Positions 18,228 to 27,378 of a stretch of DNA of 63,783 bases are shown here, one piece after another (position 1 is the stretch's first letter; the number at the start of each line of letters is the position of its first letter). The notes under the pieces are model-generated. The model saw nothing but the letters and a program-made list of their open reading frames with translations. It did not search any database and had not been told where the DNA came from. The translations under genes and the position numbers were made by a program. The stretch spans positions 1-63,783 of the forward strand of contig CALAUG010000014.1 in NCBI GenBank assembly GCA_937892155.1, in the 5' to 3' direction. The DNA is from an uncultured Bacteroidales bacterium. Lineage in GTDB: Bacteria > Bacteroidota > Bacteroidia > Bacteroidales > UBA1715.

Positions 18228-21200
18228 ATGGAAAACGAATACAAGAATCTACAAATATCAAAAGCTTCGGCGGGTGCAGGAAAGACGTACACTCTGACAT
18301 ATATCTACATAAAACTTTTATTTCAAAAAATTCTGAACAGAACTAGTCCCAAAGATATCGCAAGCAAAGAGATTCTTGCCGTTACCTTTACAAACAATGC
18401 AAGCAATGAGATGAAAGGCAGAATTCTCAGCGCCTTATACAAACTTTCAGTCGGTAACCATACTCAATACGAAAAGTTGCTTTTAGAAGACTTAAAAGAC
18501 AAAAAAATTGACAGCAATAAAGTTAGAGAATACGCAAAGATACTTTGTAAAGAAATACTGCACAACTATTCGTTTTTCTATATCGAAACCATTGATTCAT
18601 TTACCCAACGCGTATTGAAAAATTTTGCAAAAGATTTAGGACTTCAGCCAAAATTCAATCTTGAACTCAACACCGACACAATAATCGACAACATCATTAA
18701 AAATCTATTAATCAATTCGCTTGACAACGAAGAACTACATAAAACTATAGTTGAATTTGCAACAGAAGATTTGGAAGAGGGGAAAACAACAAATTTAAAA
18801 AACGTCATTCGTGAAGAAAGTAAAAAATTTTTCACAGAGCTCTATCAAAACCATTATGGGAATGCATCAACGAAAGAAAAAAATGATGAAAGAATAGAAA
18901 CATTAAAATTCTTTTTCAAAGAACAAGACGCATCACTCAAATCGACAAAAAAGAAAATTGATGATATTGTTGAGCAAATGAAAGCCAGTCTTGTCAAGCA
19001 CGATTTTAGTGAAAACGATTTCAAAAAGACACTACAATACGACATATTCGGCACGAAAAAATTTAATGCAAACAAGATTCAAGACGCATTAGATTATACT
19101 ACTATTTGCGATTCAAGAGACTTAAAGAAACCCGAATTCGTGAGCAAAGTTGAAGCACTTTATTCCGATTCTTTCTCAGATTTGCTAAAAAAACTATACG
19201 ACATTGTTGTTGAATACAACACCATCCAATTACTTATCAAAGAAAAACAAGGGATTATTCTCTCTCAATACATTATAACAGAATTGGACAAGTATTGCCG
19301 TGATGAAAACGCATTCATACTTTCATTTGCGAACAAATTTCTTACAGATATAATCAACGAGAACGACACGCCATTTGTGTATGAAAAAATAGGTCAATAC
19401 ATCAAGCATATTATGATTGACGAATTTCAAGACACATCGGAACTGCAATGGAACAATTTTAAACCACTACTTTTGAATGTGTTCAGCGAAGTTGATGGAA
19501 ATGCCCTCATAATCGGTGACGTAAAACAATCAATATATCGTTTTAGAAATGGTAACTGGCACTTGCTACACAACATAGGCATTCACGATGAATTTAAGCC
19601 ATTTGCGGATTTCAAGCCTTTGAACATTAATTTTCGTAGCAAATCAAATATTATAAAATTTAACAACGTCTTTTTTAAACGCTACGCTAACGTATTGCAG
19701 GATTCATTTAACACGGCGTTTAATTTGCACGAGCAAACTATTCCCGAAATATTTGATGATATCAAACAAAATCTACCAACCGACAAAAGTATACGTGAAA
19801 AACATACAGGCGGATATGTACAAGTCCAAATAATTCCTAAAAATCCACAAACAAACACCGACGAAGAACTTTGTAAATTTGACTATCTTTTTGATACAGT
19901 TGTTGATTTGTTTAATAGAGGTTGGGAACCTGACGACGTGGTATTTTTGTGTTATAGAAACTCGGAAATAGCAGACCTTGTAGAATACTTTTATCAAAAG
20001 AAAAAAGAATTACAAGACACAAATCCGGAACTCAGTTCAAAACTGTCCATTATGAGTCGGGAAGCGCTCTTACTCGACAATAGCCACGCAATCAAGTTTT
20101 TATTAGCATATTTACAATTACTTACCAATCCTACAAAAGCAGAAGAAATCGAATATTTACAATCTGTTTTGGCATATACATACAATACGATACGACAGGA
20201 AAATCAAACAGTTGAACGTGACGACAACACCTTGTTGGATCACAATAAATTGTTTGATGCAGAACTCATTCACTCAAATTTGTCTTTGTACGACACGTGT
20301 GAAAAAATAATACAGAAATATCTCTGCAGTAACGATGAAAATGGGAACTTCACTGTTTTACCATCAATAGCTCCATTCATAACTGATTTTCAAAATATTA
20401 TTTTTTCGTACTCAAAAAATAATAACGCAAGTATTTCTAGTTTCCTTGATTATTGGGAAGAAAGCAAATCAAAAACATACCTTCAACAAGACAAAGCCAA
20501 AGGCTGTATGTTAGCAACTACCGTACATAGTTCCAAAGGATTGGAATATCCTATCGTCATTATGCCTGTATTTATCAAAGAATCTAATGATAGATTTCCC
20601 GTACTTTATGAGACGAAATATGAAGAGCCAAAACTTGTTTTTCTATCAGGAGATTTATCAGGAACAGCTTTCAGAGATAAATATATAGAAGAAAAACTTA
20701 ACAAATCTATAGACGATATTAATGCAATGTACGTCGCATGTACGCGTGCTGCCGAAGAATTATACATTTTTCAGCAAAGCAACAACAAGGATATAACGAG
20801 CGACAAAAAATCTCAAACCATTTTACAATGCATTGATATCACGGACAGACAAGAACAAGCAGCAACAGAATCGAATGTTTTGCCCGACACAATTGAAGCA
20901 ACACAAAATACAGGTAACGAAAAAGAAGAACAGAGTATCATTTTAGAAATTGGGAATAAAACGAGCAAGACTCATTCCTTGAAATCGGAGAATGGCAACT
21001 CAAAACAAATTAATTACCCAATTTACGACATACACGCAACGTTGTTGGCAGATAAAAGCATAAACGATTTTTCCGAATGTTTGGAAACACATCCTCAAAA
21101 GGAACACGGAATTCTAATGCATAAAATATTAGAACATATTACCACCGAATGCGACATTGAGCGATGCGTTAACCTTTACTGTCCTCCAGAACTAATTAGC

Positions 21201-21548
21201 GAAGAAGATAAGAACAATATCAAATTAGGTTTGCAACAGTACATTGCAAAAGAAGAAGTAAAAAATTGGTTTGACGACACGTTATGGGATAGCATTATTA
21301 CAGAGCAACCATTACTACTTCCTCATTCAGAGAGTATTCACGATAATCGCAGCACGAGACGTCCAGACCGAATGATGATAAAAGGAAAGTCAATTACCAT
21401 AGTTGACTACAAATTCACAAAAGACAAAACAGAAAGCCATATAAACCAAGTGAGAGAATATATGAATATTCTCTCACGTATGGGATATTCCACAAAAGGA
21501 TTTCTCTGGTATGTGGAACTTAATGAAGTTAAAGAAGTTACAAATTAG
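18228..21548 (+). CDS. RecB/AddA-like UvrD-family helicase with C-terminal PD-(D/E)XK nuclease
   Basis: 1,106 residues from the ATG at 18228 (a TTG lies six bases upstream). An SF1A helicase: Walker A ASAGAGKT (about 13-20), TFTNNAS, motif II IDEFQDT (about 397-403), GDVKQSIYRFR, motif V VHSSKGLEYP (about 766-775) and motif VI MYVACTRA (about 834-841). The C-terminal domain has HKILEH and, at about 1045-1062, an aspartate followed by VDYKF, the RecB-nuclease active-site pattern. The likely role is double-strand-end resection for recombination repair. An AddB-type partner, usually adjacent, is not in the window. The stop overlaps that of the convergent acyl-CoA synthetase gene by four bases. 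Confidence 0.9.
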   Translation: MENEYKNLQISKASAGAGKTYTLTYIYIKLLFQKILNRTSPKDIASKEILAVTFTNNASNEMKGRILSALYKLSVGNHTQYEKLLLEDLKDKKIDSNKVREYAKILCKEILHNYSFFYIETIDSFTQRVLKNFAKDLGLQPKFNLELNTDTIIDNIIKNLLINSLDNEELHKTIVEFATEDLEEGKTTNLKNVIREESKKFFTELYQNHYGNASTKEKNDERIETLKFFFKEQDASLKSTKKKIDDIVEQMKASLVKHDFSENDFKKTLQYDIFGTKKFNANKIQDALDYTTICDSRDLKKPEFVSKVEALYSDSFSDLLKKLYDIVVEYNTIQLLIKEKQGIILSQYIITELDKYCRDENAFILSFANKFLTDIINENDTPFVYEKIGQYIKHIMIDEFQDTSELQWNNFKPLLLNVFSEVDGNALIIGDVKQSIYRFRNGNWHLLHNIGIHDEFKPFADFKPLNINFRSKSNIIKFNNVFFKRYANVLQDSFNTAFNLHEQTIPEIFDDIKQNLPTDKSIREKHTGGYVQVQIIPKNPQTNTDEELCKFDYLFDTVVDLFNRGWEPDDVVFLCYRNSEIADLVEYFYQKKKELQDTNPELSSKLSIMSREALLLDNSHAIKFLLAYLQLLTNPTKAEEIEYLQSVLAYTYNTIRQENQTVERDDNTLLDHNKLFDAELIHSNLSLYDTCEKIIQKYLCSNDENGNFTVLPSIAPFITDFQNIIFSYSKNNNASISSFLDYWEESKSKTYLQQDKAKGCMLATTVHSSKGLEYPIVIMPVFIKESNDRFPVLYETKYEEPKLVFLSGDLSGTAFRDKYIEEKLNKSIDDINAMYVACTRAAEELYIFQQSNNKDITSDKKSQTILQCIDITDRQEQAATESNVLPDTIEATQNTGNEKEEQSIILEIGNKTSKTHSLKSENGNSKQINYPIYDIHATLLADKSINDFSECLETHPQKEHGILMHKILEHITTECDIERCVNLYCPPELISEEDKNNIKLGLQQYIAKEEVKNWFDDTLWDSIITEQPLLLPHSESIHDNRSTRRPDRMMIKGKSITIVDYKFTKDKTESHINQVREYMNILSRMGYSTKGFLWYVELNEVKEVTN

Positions 21549-23347
21549 GCGAACAACTTCTCCAAATTTTCCTGATAGCGCTTCTGCACAATCGCACGTT
21601 TAACTTTTAGCGTTGGAGTTAAAATGCCGTTTGCGATATTCCATTCTTCTGGAACAAGTTCAAATTTCTTTATTTGCTCTGTAGCACCAAATTCAGCGTT
21701 GAATTTATCAAATTCACGTTTATAACGGGCAATAATATCTTTGTCTTTTATAATCTCCGTTGGACACGTGTATTGAATGTTGTGGCGAGAGCACCATAAT
21801 TTTAAAAACTCAAAATTTGGCGACACAATTGCTACCGGATATTTTTGATTTTCACCAAATACCACCATGTTTTCAATAAATGGAGAAACGCAAAATCTAT
21901 CTTCCAAAGCCTGTGGATTTACATATTTTCCACCAGCCGTCTTAAACATATTTTTTATACGCCCCGTTAATTTCACCTGTCCTCTATCGGTAATCATACC
22001 TTTGTCGCCTGTGTGAAACCAACCATCAGCATCAATAACATCTGACGTCAATTCTGGTGCCTTATAATAGCCCAGCATAATATTTGGTCCCTTACAAAGC
22101 ACTTCTCCATTTTCAGCAATTTTAACCATCACTCCTGGCAAAGGGAAACCAACAGTTCCCGACTGACGAGCATATTTCGGACGCGCACTTGTTGCAATTA
22201 CGGGAGAAGTTTCGGTCAAGCCATAACCTTCATACACTGGCACATCTATCGCGCTAAAGAATGCCGCTATGTGCTTCGGAATTGCAGCCGCTCCCGATAT
22301 TACAATATCAAAATCGCCACCAATACCAGCAGTGATTTTATTTAAAACCAATTTCTTTGCAATTAATAATTTCAAGTTATATCCAAACGTTCTATCTTCT
22401 TGTTCTACTTCATAATCTTTTGCGACATTTATAGCCCAATAGAAAAGTTTTTTTGAAAAACCCGATAACTTTTTCCCGTTGTCATAAATTTTGTCATAAA
22501 TCTTTTCCAAAATACGAGGAACAGCCGACATCATTGTTGGAACAACTTCCTTGATATTTTCAGCAATTGTACCTAAGTTTTGAGCATAATACACCGACAT
22601 TCCCAAATATTGATACATAAACACAATGGTACGCTCATATACGTGGCACATAGGCAAGAAACTCAACGCACGTGTAGAAAGTGCAGAAGGCGTAAAACGC
22701 AAACTCAAAATTTGGGAAATAAAATTCCAATGCGATAACATAACACCTTTCGGCGTTCCAGTAGTTCCCGATGTATAAACGATTGTTGCACAATCATCTT
22801 TTGATATCGCACTTTTACGACGTGCAAGTTCTTCCGGATTTTGATTACTCCTACCCAATTCAATCAACTGATCAAAATAAGGATACTCTTTTCGGTCTGC
22901 AAACGTATATAAATATTGGATTCCTGGTGTTTCAGATTTAACAGAATTAATTTTTCTCATTACTTCGGCTCCTTCCATAATCACAAATTTTGCCTCGCAA
23001 TGATTTAGAATATAACGATAATCATTCTCGCTGATTGTGGGATATATAGGAACTGTAATTGCACCTATCTGCATAATTCCCATATCGAGCATATTCCACT
23101 CCGGACGATTTGACGCAATTATTGCGACCTTATCTCCTGACTGTATGCCTAAAGCCATTAATGCGTAACTAATGTTGTCGGCGTATTCTTTATACTGCTC
23201 GATTGTATATGTCACCCATTTTCCTGTTTGTTTACCAGCTAAAACTATTGATTGGTTAGGATAGTTTTCTTTGTAATTGTCTATTAGATCAAACAAACGT
23301 GAAGGATCTTTTATGTTTGAAAAATCTCTTTGAACAAATTTTGGCAT
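21545..23347 (-). CDS. Long-chain acyl-CoA synthetase (AMP-dependent ligase)
   Basis: 600 residues from the ATG at 23347; a TTG 24 bases upstream is less likely. An ANL-superfamily enzyme that activates fatty acids to acyl-CoA through acyl-AMP. Seen: P-loop motif YTSGTTGTPKGVMLSH (near 190), EGYGLTETSPV (near 345), the A8 hinge DKGMITDRGQVKLTGR and GKYVNPQALED. The family is FadD15/AAE15-like, with the inserted sequence common in Bacteroidota. The C-terminus retains a lysine-rich LTPTLKVKR. A thioesterase and a lipoprotein gene lie upstream on the same strand after a 210-base gap, so a shared lipid role is possible. Confidence 0.93.
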   Translation of the reverse strand: MPKFVQRDFSNIKDPSRLFDLIDNYKENYPNQSIVLAGKQTGKWVTYTIEQYKEYADNISYALMALGIQSGDKVAIIASNRPEWNMLDMGIMQIGAITVPIYPTISENDYRYILNHCEAKFVIMEGAEVMRKINSVKSETPGIQYLYTFADRKEYPYFDQLIELGRSNQNPEELARRKSAISKDDCATIVYTSGTTGTPKGVMLSHWNFISQILSLRFTPSALSTRALSFLPMCHVYERTIVFMYQYLGMSVYYAQNLGTIAENIKEVVPTMMSAVPRILEKIYDKIYDNGKKLSGFSKKLFYWAINVAKDYEVEQEDRTFGYNLKLLIAKKLVLNKITAGIGGDFDIVISGAAAIPKHIAAFFSAIDVPVYEGYGLTETSPVIATSARPKYARQSGTVGFPLPGVMVKIAENGEVLCKGPNIMLGYYKAPELTSDVIDADGWFHTGDKGMITDRGQVKLTGRIKNMFKTAGGKYVNPQALEDRFCVSPFIENMVVFGENQKYPVAIVSPNFEFLKLWCSRHNIQYTCPTEIIKDKDIIARYKREFDKFNAEFGATEQIKKFELVPEEWNIANGILTPTLKVKRAIVQKRYQENLEKLFA

Positions 23348-23413
23348 AACTTTTACGTTTTGTTTCTGCAAAATTCGGATGATTTTTTTTACGGGTCAAA
23401 AAAAAGGTATATG

Positions 23414-23471
23414 CACCTCTTCAAATACGCAAAATTCAGTTTTAAGGTGTAAAAAAAGCATTTGAGGGGTG
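23414..23471. repeat. Imperfect inverted repeat upstream of the acyl-CoA synthetase
   Basis: CACC-T-CTTCAAAT (23414-23426) pairs with ATTTGAGGGGTG (23460-23471) with one bulge and one G-T pair across 33 bases. It lies 67-124 bases upstream of the ATG at 23347. It could be an operator or an RNA structure. Confidence 0.35.
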
Positions 23472-23557
23472 AAATTCTCAAATTTATCCTGACTAAAAAT
23501 TCGTCCCTTGGGCAGACGTAGCCTGATTATTAGAGATTATTGATTAAGAATTGGAGA

Positions 23558-23947
23558 TTATTGCAAGTGAGCTTCCAAATCGTTCCTCATCTGCCCAACA
23601 ATCGGAACAGATTTTTGGTTTTTGAAGTCAAAATGTACAATTACCGCTTTTGATTTTCCACATAGCACATCATTTTGCCATAATTCCTGAATAACATCAA
23701 ATGAAGAATTTCCCATCCTTCCTATCCATGTTTTTATTTCCACTGGACTATGAAAAAAAATCTGACTAACGAAGTCAACTTCCATACGAGCCATTATAAG
23801 GTTCCATTTTTCAAAATCCATAGTAGGATTTAAAATTCTAAACAATGGTGTACGGGCTTCCTCGAACCAACAAGGAAGCACCGTGTTATTTATGTGTCCT
23901 AGCGCATCTGTATCAGCTACACGCGGAGTTATTGTATACGTGAACAT
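23558..23947 (-). CDS. Acyl-CoA thioesterase, 4HBT/YbgC hotdog family
   Basis: A 129-residue single hotdog domain. The catalytic-loop motif DTDALGHINN (about 13-22) is followed by LPCWFEEAR, the classical 4-hydroxybenzoyl-CoA thioesterase/YbgC pattern in which the aspartate is catalytic. It would hydrolyse acyl-CoA or acyl-ACP thioesters in the cytoplasm; the specific acyl group cannot be read from the sequence. The ATG lies one base after the stop of the upstream lipoprotein gene, so the two are almost certainly cotranscribed. Confidence 0.9.
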   Translation of the reverse strand: MFTYTITPRVADTDALGHINNTVLPCWFEEARTPLFRILNPTMDFEKWNLIMARMEVDFVSQIFFHSPVEIKTWIGRMGNSSFDVIQELWQNDVLCGKSKAVIVHFDFKNQKSVPIVGQMRNDLEAHLQ

Positions 23948-23948
23948 A

Positions 23949-25598
23949 TTAAGGGAAAACTATTTCTAACAAATAATCCAATTGTACCAAACTATTCTTT
24001 GTCGTATCTTGAAAATCAACGACAATATTACCAGAATACGTATCAGTAAGGTACATTTTTGCAGATTTAACAATAGAAGAATACGACTCAACCAAAGAGA
24101 GAATATTCTGTTGCTGCAAATAATCCAGTAATGGCTGAGAGTAATTCTTAACTGTACAATCCATATAATGATACGAGGTGTAATTTGAAGATTCTTCGCA
24201 GAATTGAGACAGTTGTGGCGTCAAAACATACGACTGAGTATAATCCTGTTTCAACTCATCTTCTGCGAAAGACTTGTCTGTTAACACAAGTAACGTTTTA
24301 TCTTTGCATACCACATATAGCGGAAATCCCATAATTTTTGAAAAATTAAAATATCCAGGAGCCAACTGCTCGCATATTTCAGAAGAAATATGATTCAAAA
24401 CCATATTTGGAATTTTATCGTCATTCAAGGCAAATGCAAACACCAAATGGGGGAACAAAGTTTTCTCGTCGTTTTGCAAATGCTTCCACAACATTGTAGT
24501 TGCCGGATTCTGCATAAATCTAAACGTACGTACGCTCTCAAATGTCACATCGTACATACCATATACACAATCACCCGTAAAAGAATTTGCAAAATCGAGA
24601 GTTGTAAGATTTAATTTAGCCAGTTCCTTGTCCATATATGTGGCAACATCGGAATCCTTACATAAATTTAGCAATTTTTCTGGATTAATAGCCAGAGATG
24701 CAAACCACAGCGGCTCCTTAACGTGACGACACAATTCATAAAATTTGTTATGATCTGGTTTTCTTGTAAATTTATTTTTTTCCCAATAAGCTCTCAATGC
24801 CCTACTCGGTATGCATTCAAAATTGACAGAAAGAGATTCTTCAAAAGCAAGATTCAAATGAATATAATTATCTTTCATTACTTTCTCTGGGATATTTTTT
24901 ACGATAGGATTTTGGGGTAAATCATTATACCACAACGAATAAGCCTCAAGCATATCTGTGGTTGAAGTCCACATTCCTGCATCAGACAATTGCGAATCGA
25001 ACGTGCAGAAATCTCTATTTGAAGCAAGCGATTTCTTCTTATCAAAAATAGTATTGACGCACTCTAGAATACCTTTAGTATGAATTGCCGAACATCCAAA
25101 AACAGCAACCTCATCATTGTATGCAATCCACGAAAATCTATCGTTTGTATTGATATAACAAACACAATTTTGTGCGCCGGACAACATGTTGTAATTAATG
25201 CCTGCATTATTCCTCACATAAGATGCGAATCGCGAGGAATCAGTAAGAGACACCAATATGCAACGATAGGCATTACGAAATTCCTTTGACGGAATTAAAT
25301 AAGCATACAACCGCGAATTATGATTTACACCAATAGAATCAGCACGATTAAACAACGTACTCATAGCGAAATCAAAAGTCTCATTAGAAAATCCATAGTT
25401 ACTAAAATATCTTAAGACTTTTTGTGTAGAACTTTCTCCACCAAAATTTGACTTGTTCTCTACCGACGGAATATTGACAGCAATAACCGAAGCCGTATTT
25501 TCTGGCATATAGAGAGACTGTTTTGAATGCTTTGTACACGAAACAAGGCACAACAAGCCGATAAGACATGTTAATATGGAGAATTTCCTTTGTATCAT
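23949..25598 (-). CDS. Large periplasmic or outer-membrane lipoprotein of unknown function
   Basis: A 549-residue protein with a clear lipobox (LVSC, cysteine about 21) after a hydrophobic signal. The mature start (LYMPENTASVIAVNIPSV) and alternating beta-rich text resemble the DUF4836-type lipoproteins of Bacteroidota, in which a PxDAxxV-like strand begins the domain; this resemblance is weak and I do not assign the family firmly. No catalytic motif is visible. It is the first gene of a pair with the thioesterase (one-base gap). A -7 element lies 17 bases upstream. Confidence 0.8.
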   Translation of the reverse strand: MIQRKFSILTCLIGLLCLVSCTKHSKQSLYMPENTASVIAVNIPSVENKSNFGGESSTQKVLRYFSNYGFSNETFDFAMSTLFNRADSIGVNHNSRLYAYLIPSKEFRNAYRCILVSLTDSSRFASYVRNNAGINYNMLSGAQNCVCYINTNDRFSWIAYNDEVAVFGCSAIHTKGILECVNTIFDKKKSLASNRDFCTFDSQLSDAGMWTSTTDMLEAYSLWYNDLPQNPIVKNIPEKVMKDNYIHLNLAFEESLSVNFECIPSRALRAYWEKNKFTRKPDHNKFYELCRHVKEPLWFASLAINPEKLLNLCKDSDVATYMDKELAKLNLTTLDFANSFTGDCVYGMYDVTFESVRTFRFMQNPATTMLWKHLQNDEKTLFPHLVFAFALNDDKIPNMVLNHISSEICEQLAPGYFNFSKIMGFPLYVVCKDKTLLVLTDKSFAEDELKQDYTQSYVLTPQLSQFCEESSNYTSYHYMDCTVKNYSQPLLDYLQQQNILSLVESYSSIVKSAKMYLTDTYSGNIVVDFQDTTKNSLVQLDYLLEIVFP

Positions 25599-25614
25599 AA
25601 AAATGTAATTTTTA

Positions 25615-25622
25615 CAAAGGTA
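25615..25622 (-). promoter_or_regulatory. -7 element for the lipoprotein-thioesterase pair
   Basis: Minus-strand TACCTTTG, exact TANNTTTG match, 16 bases before the ATG at 25598. No TTTG at the -33 distance. Confidence 0.45.
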
Positions 25623-25709
25623 GAAAATAATTAGAATTATATGCTATTTTCAATGTGGCACTATTCTGTTTTCAAATTAAGAGTCAGTAATCAAGATGTG
25701 TTCACAACA

Positions 25710-25741
25710 AAAAAGGGATAAACTTTCGTCTATCCCTTTTT
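25710..25741 (-). terminator. Intrinsic terminator after tig
   Basis: 11-bp stem AAAAAGGGATA / TATCCCTTTTT (25710-25720 with 25731-25741), 10-base loop, T-run on the minus strand; 21 bases past the tig stop. Confidence 0.88.
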
Positions 25742-25762
25742 CAAAATCAATGTCGGTTTAAA

Positions 25763-27100
25763 CTATTTTGCAGAAGCCATTTCGTTGAATTTCTCAAGAG
25801 AAACTTCTTGTTCGTTCAACTTGATAGTTTCTTTGAAGAAAGCAATCAATTTTTTGTTTTCTTCCATTTCGTACAAACGATTTACTTCGTCGCGATTTTT
25901 CAAAATTTCCTGGCTCCATTGCTCAATCATTTTGTCTTCTGCATTAGCCATTCCATATTGTGCAAGTTGGAAACGAGTGTATTCTTTTGCAGCAGCTTTA
26001 ACTTCGTCTGGAGAAACTTGGATGTTGTTGTCTTTTACGAATTTGCCGCTGATTAACTGCCAACGTAAATCTTCCATAAACAATGGGAATTCAGTTTCGA
26101 TTTGTTCTGGAGTGATTTTTTCGTTTTCCTTGTTTGCTTCAACCAACCAACGTTTTAGGAATTCTTCTGGCAATTCAATTTTGTTTGCTTCCAATAATTT
26201 TTTCTTGAAGTCTGCCAAGAATTTGTAGTCGCTATTTACAGCGAAATTAGCTTCCATGTCAGATTTAATGCGGGCACGGAATTCATCTACGCTCTTAATC
26301 ACATCTTTACCAAAAACTTTATCGAACAAATCTTGGTTCAATTCTGCTTTTGTATAGCGTTTTACAGCTTCAAGAGTGATTTCGTAGTCAGCTTCCATAG
26401 CTTCCTTGTTATCAACCTTTGCGCCTGTAAACAATTTTGTTTCTTCTTCGTCGTCGAATGCCTTTTTAGGATTGAAAGTTACAGTATCGCCTTTTTTAGC
26501 TTTTTTGAATTTAGCCAATTCTTTGTCGTTTTTGAAACGAGTCAAAAGCATTGAACCTCTTTCAACACAAGTTTCGGCACCAACGCATTTCAATGCACCG
26601 GCAATAAATTCTGTACCTTCGATTGTGTCAACGTCTTCTTGTTTTCCGAAACGGCTGCAGTATGTTTCAGCTTGTTCGTCAATCATTTTGTCGTCAACAG
26701 TAATTTTATAGTAATCAGCTTTGTTTTTCTTAGAAAGCTCAATATTAATTTCTGGTGCAACAGCAACATCGAATGCAAATTCGAAATCTGTGTCTTTATC
26801 CCAGTTTACTTCTTTTTGCTCTGCGTTTGGAAGAGGTTCGCCCAAAACGTGAAGTTTGTTTTCTTTGAAATAGTTTTGCAAAGCGTCAGAAACGATTTTA
26901 TTCACTTCTTCAACTGTTGCATACTTACCGTACATTTGTTTTACCATACCCATTGGGACTGTACCAGGGCGGAAACCTTTTATAGTTGCCTTTTTGCGGT
27001 AGTCTTTCAATACATCATTAACTTTTTCAGCGTAATCGGCTTGTGCAACTTGCACTTTAAGAACCGACACCAAACCTTCACCTTGTTTTGTTACGTTCAT
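25763..27100 (-). CDS. tig: Trigger factor chaperone
   Basis: 445 residues. Trigger factor binds the ribosome exit tunnel near L23 and holds nascent chains. The N-terminal ribosome-binding domain contains the signature GFRPGTVPMGMVKQMYGK (about residue 42 onward; GFRxGxxP is the L23-contact loop). A divergent central domain follows (about 150-250), then a long helical C-terminal chaperone region with many charged residues. The Bacteroidota form has a poorly conserved PPIase-like middle domain, as here. Only 26 bases separate the ATG from the T-run hairpin after tRNA-Leu, leaving little room for a private promoter. Confidence 0.93.
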   Translation of the reverse strand: MNVTKQGEGLVSVLKVQVAQADYAEKVNDVLKDYRKKATIKGFRPGTVPMGMVKQMYGKYATVEEVNKIVSDALQNYFKENKLHVLGEPLPNAEQKEVNWDKDTDFEFAFDVAVAPEINIELSKKNKADYYKITVDDKMIDEQAETYCSRFGKQEDVDTIEGTEFIAGALKCVGAETCVERGSMLLTRFKNDKELAKFKKAKKGDTVTFNPKKAFDDEEETKLFTGAKVDNKEAMEADYEITLEAVKRYTKAELNQDLFDKVFGKDVIKSVDEFRARIKSDMEANFAVNSDYKFLADFKKKLLEANKIELPEEFLKRWLVEANKENEKITPEQIETEFPLFMEDLRWQLISGKFVKDNNIQVSPDEVKAAAKEYTRFQLAQYGMANAEDKMIEQWSQEILKNRDEVNRLYEMEENKKLIAFFKETIKLNEQEVSLEKFNEMASAK

Positions 27101-27126
27101 TGTACAATTATTAAGTAATTAAAAAA

Positions 27127-27146
27127 AAACCGCTAACGAGAGCGGT
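27127..27146 (-). terminator. Hairpin and T-run between tRNA-Leu and tig
   Basis: 7-bp stem AACCGCT / AGCGGTT with a 6-base loop, followed on the minus strand by nine T residues. It ends the tRNA transcript; read-through would be needed for tig to use the tRNA promoter. Confidence 0.85.
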
Positions 27147-27152
27147 TAATTT

Positions 27153-27235
27153 GTGCGGATAGGGGGACTCGAACCCACAAGCCTCGCGGCACCAGATCCT
27201 AAGTCTGGCGTGTCTACCAATTTCACCATATCCGC
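27153..27235 (-). tRNA. tRNA-Leu (anticodon TAG)
   Basis: The minus strand folds into a class-II cloverleaf: acceptor GCGGATA/TATCCGC, anticodon stem CCAGA/TCTGG with loop CTTAGGA giving TAG, a long variable arm and GGTTCGAGTCC in the T arm. Discriminator A; CCA is not encoded. It reads CUA-type leucine codons. Confidence 0.97.
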
Positions 27236-27245
27236 TTAGGGTGCA

Positions 27246-27277
27246 CAAAAGTAGATAATTTTTTGAAAAACACCAAA
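27246..27277 (-). promoter_or_regulatory. Consensus promoter of tRNA-Leu
   Basis: Minus strand TTTG (27277-27274), 20 bases, TACTTTTG (27253-27246): an exact Bacteroidota -33/-7 pair 10 bases before the tRNA. Confidence 0.8.
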
Positions 27278-27324
27278 ATCAAAAGAAATTTCTTTGGCAA
27301 AATATTCAATGTTTCTACAAACAA

Positions 27325-27353
27325 ATAGAGGCACCACAGTGTGGTGCCTCTAT
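27325..27353 (-). terminator. Terminator of the glycogen operon
   Basis: A perfect 13-bp stem ATAGAGGCACCAC / GTGGTGCCTCTAT with a 3-base loop, 25 bases past the glgP stop on the minus strand, followed by TTTGTTTG. Confidence 0.8.
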
Positions 27354-27378
27354 GACAATTCCAATAAGAACCCTTCTA

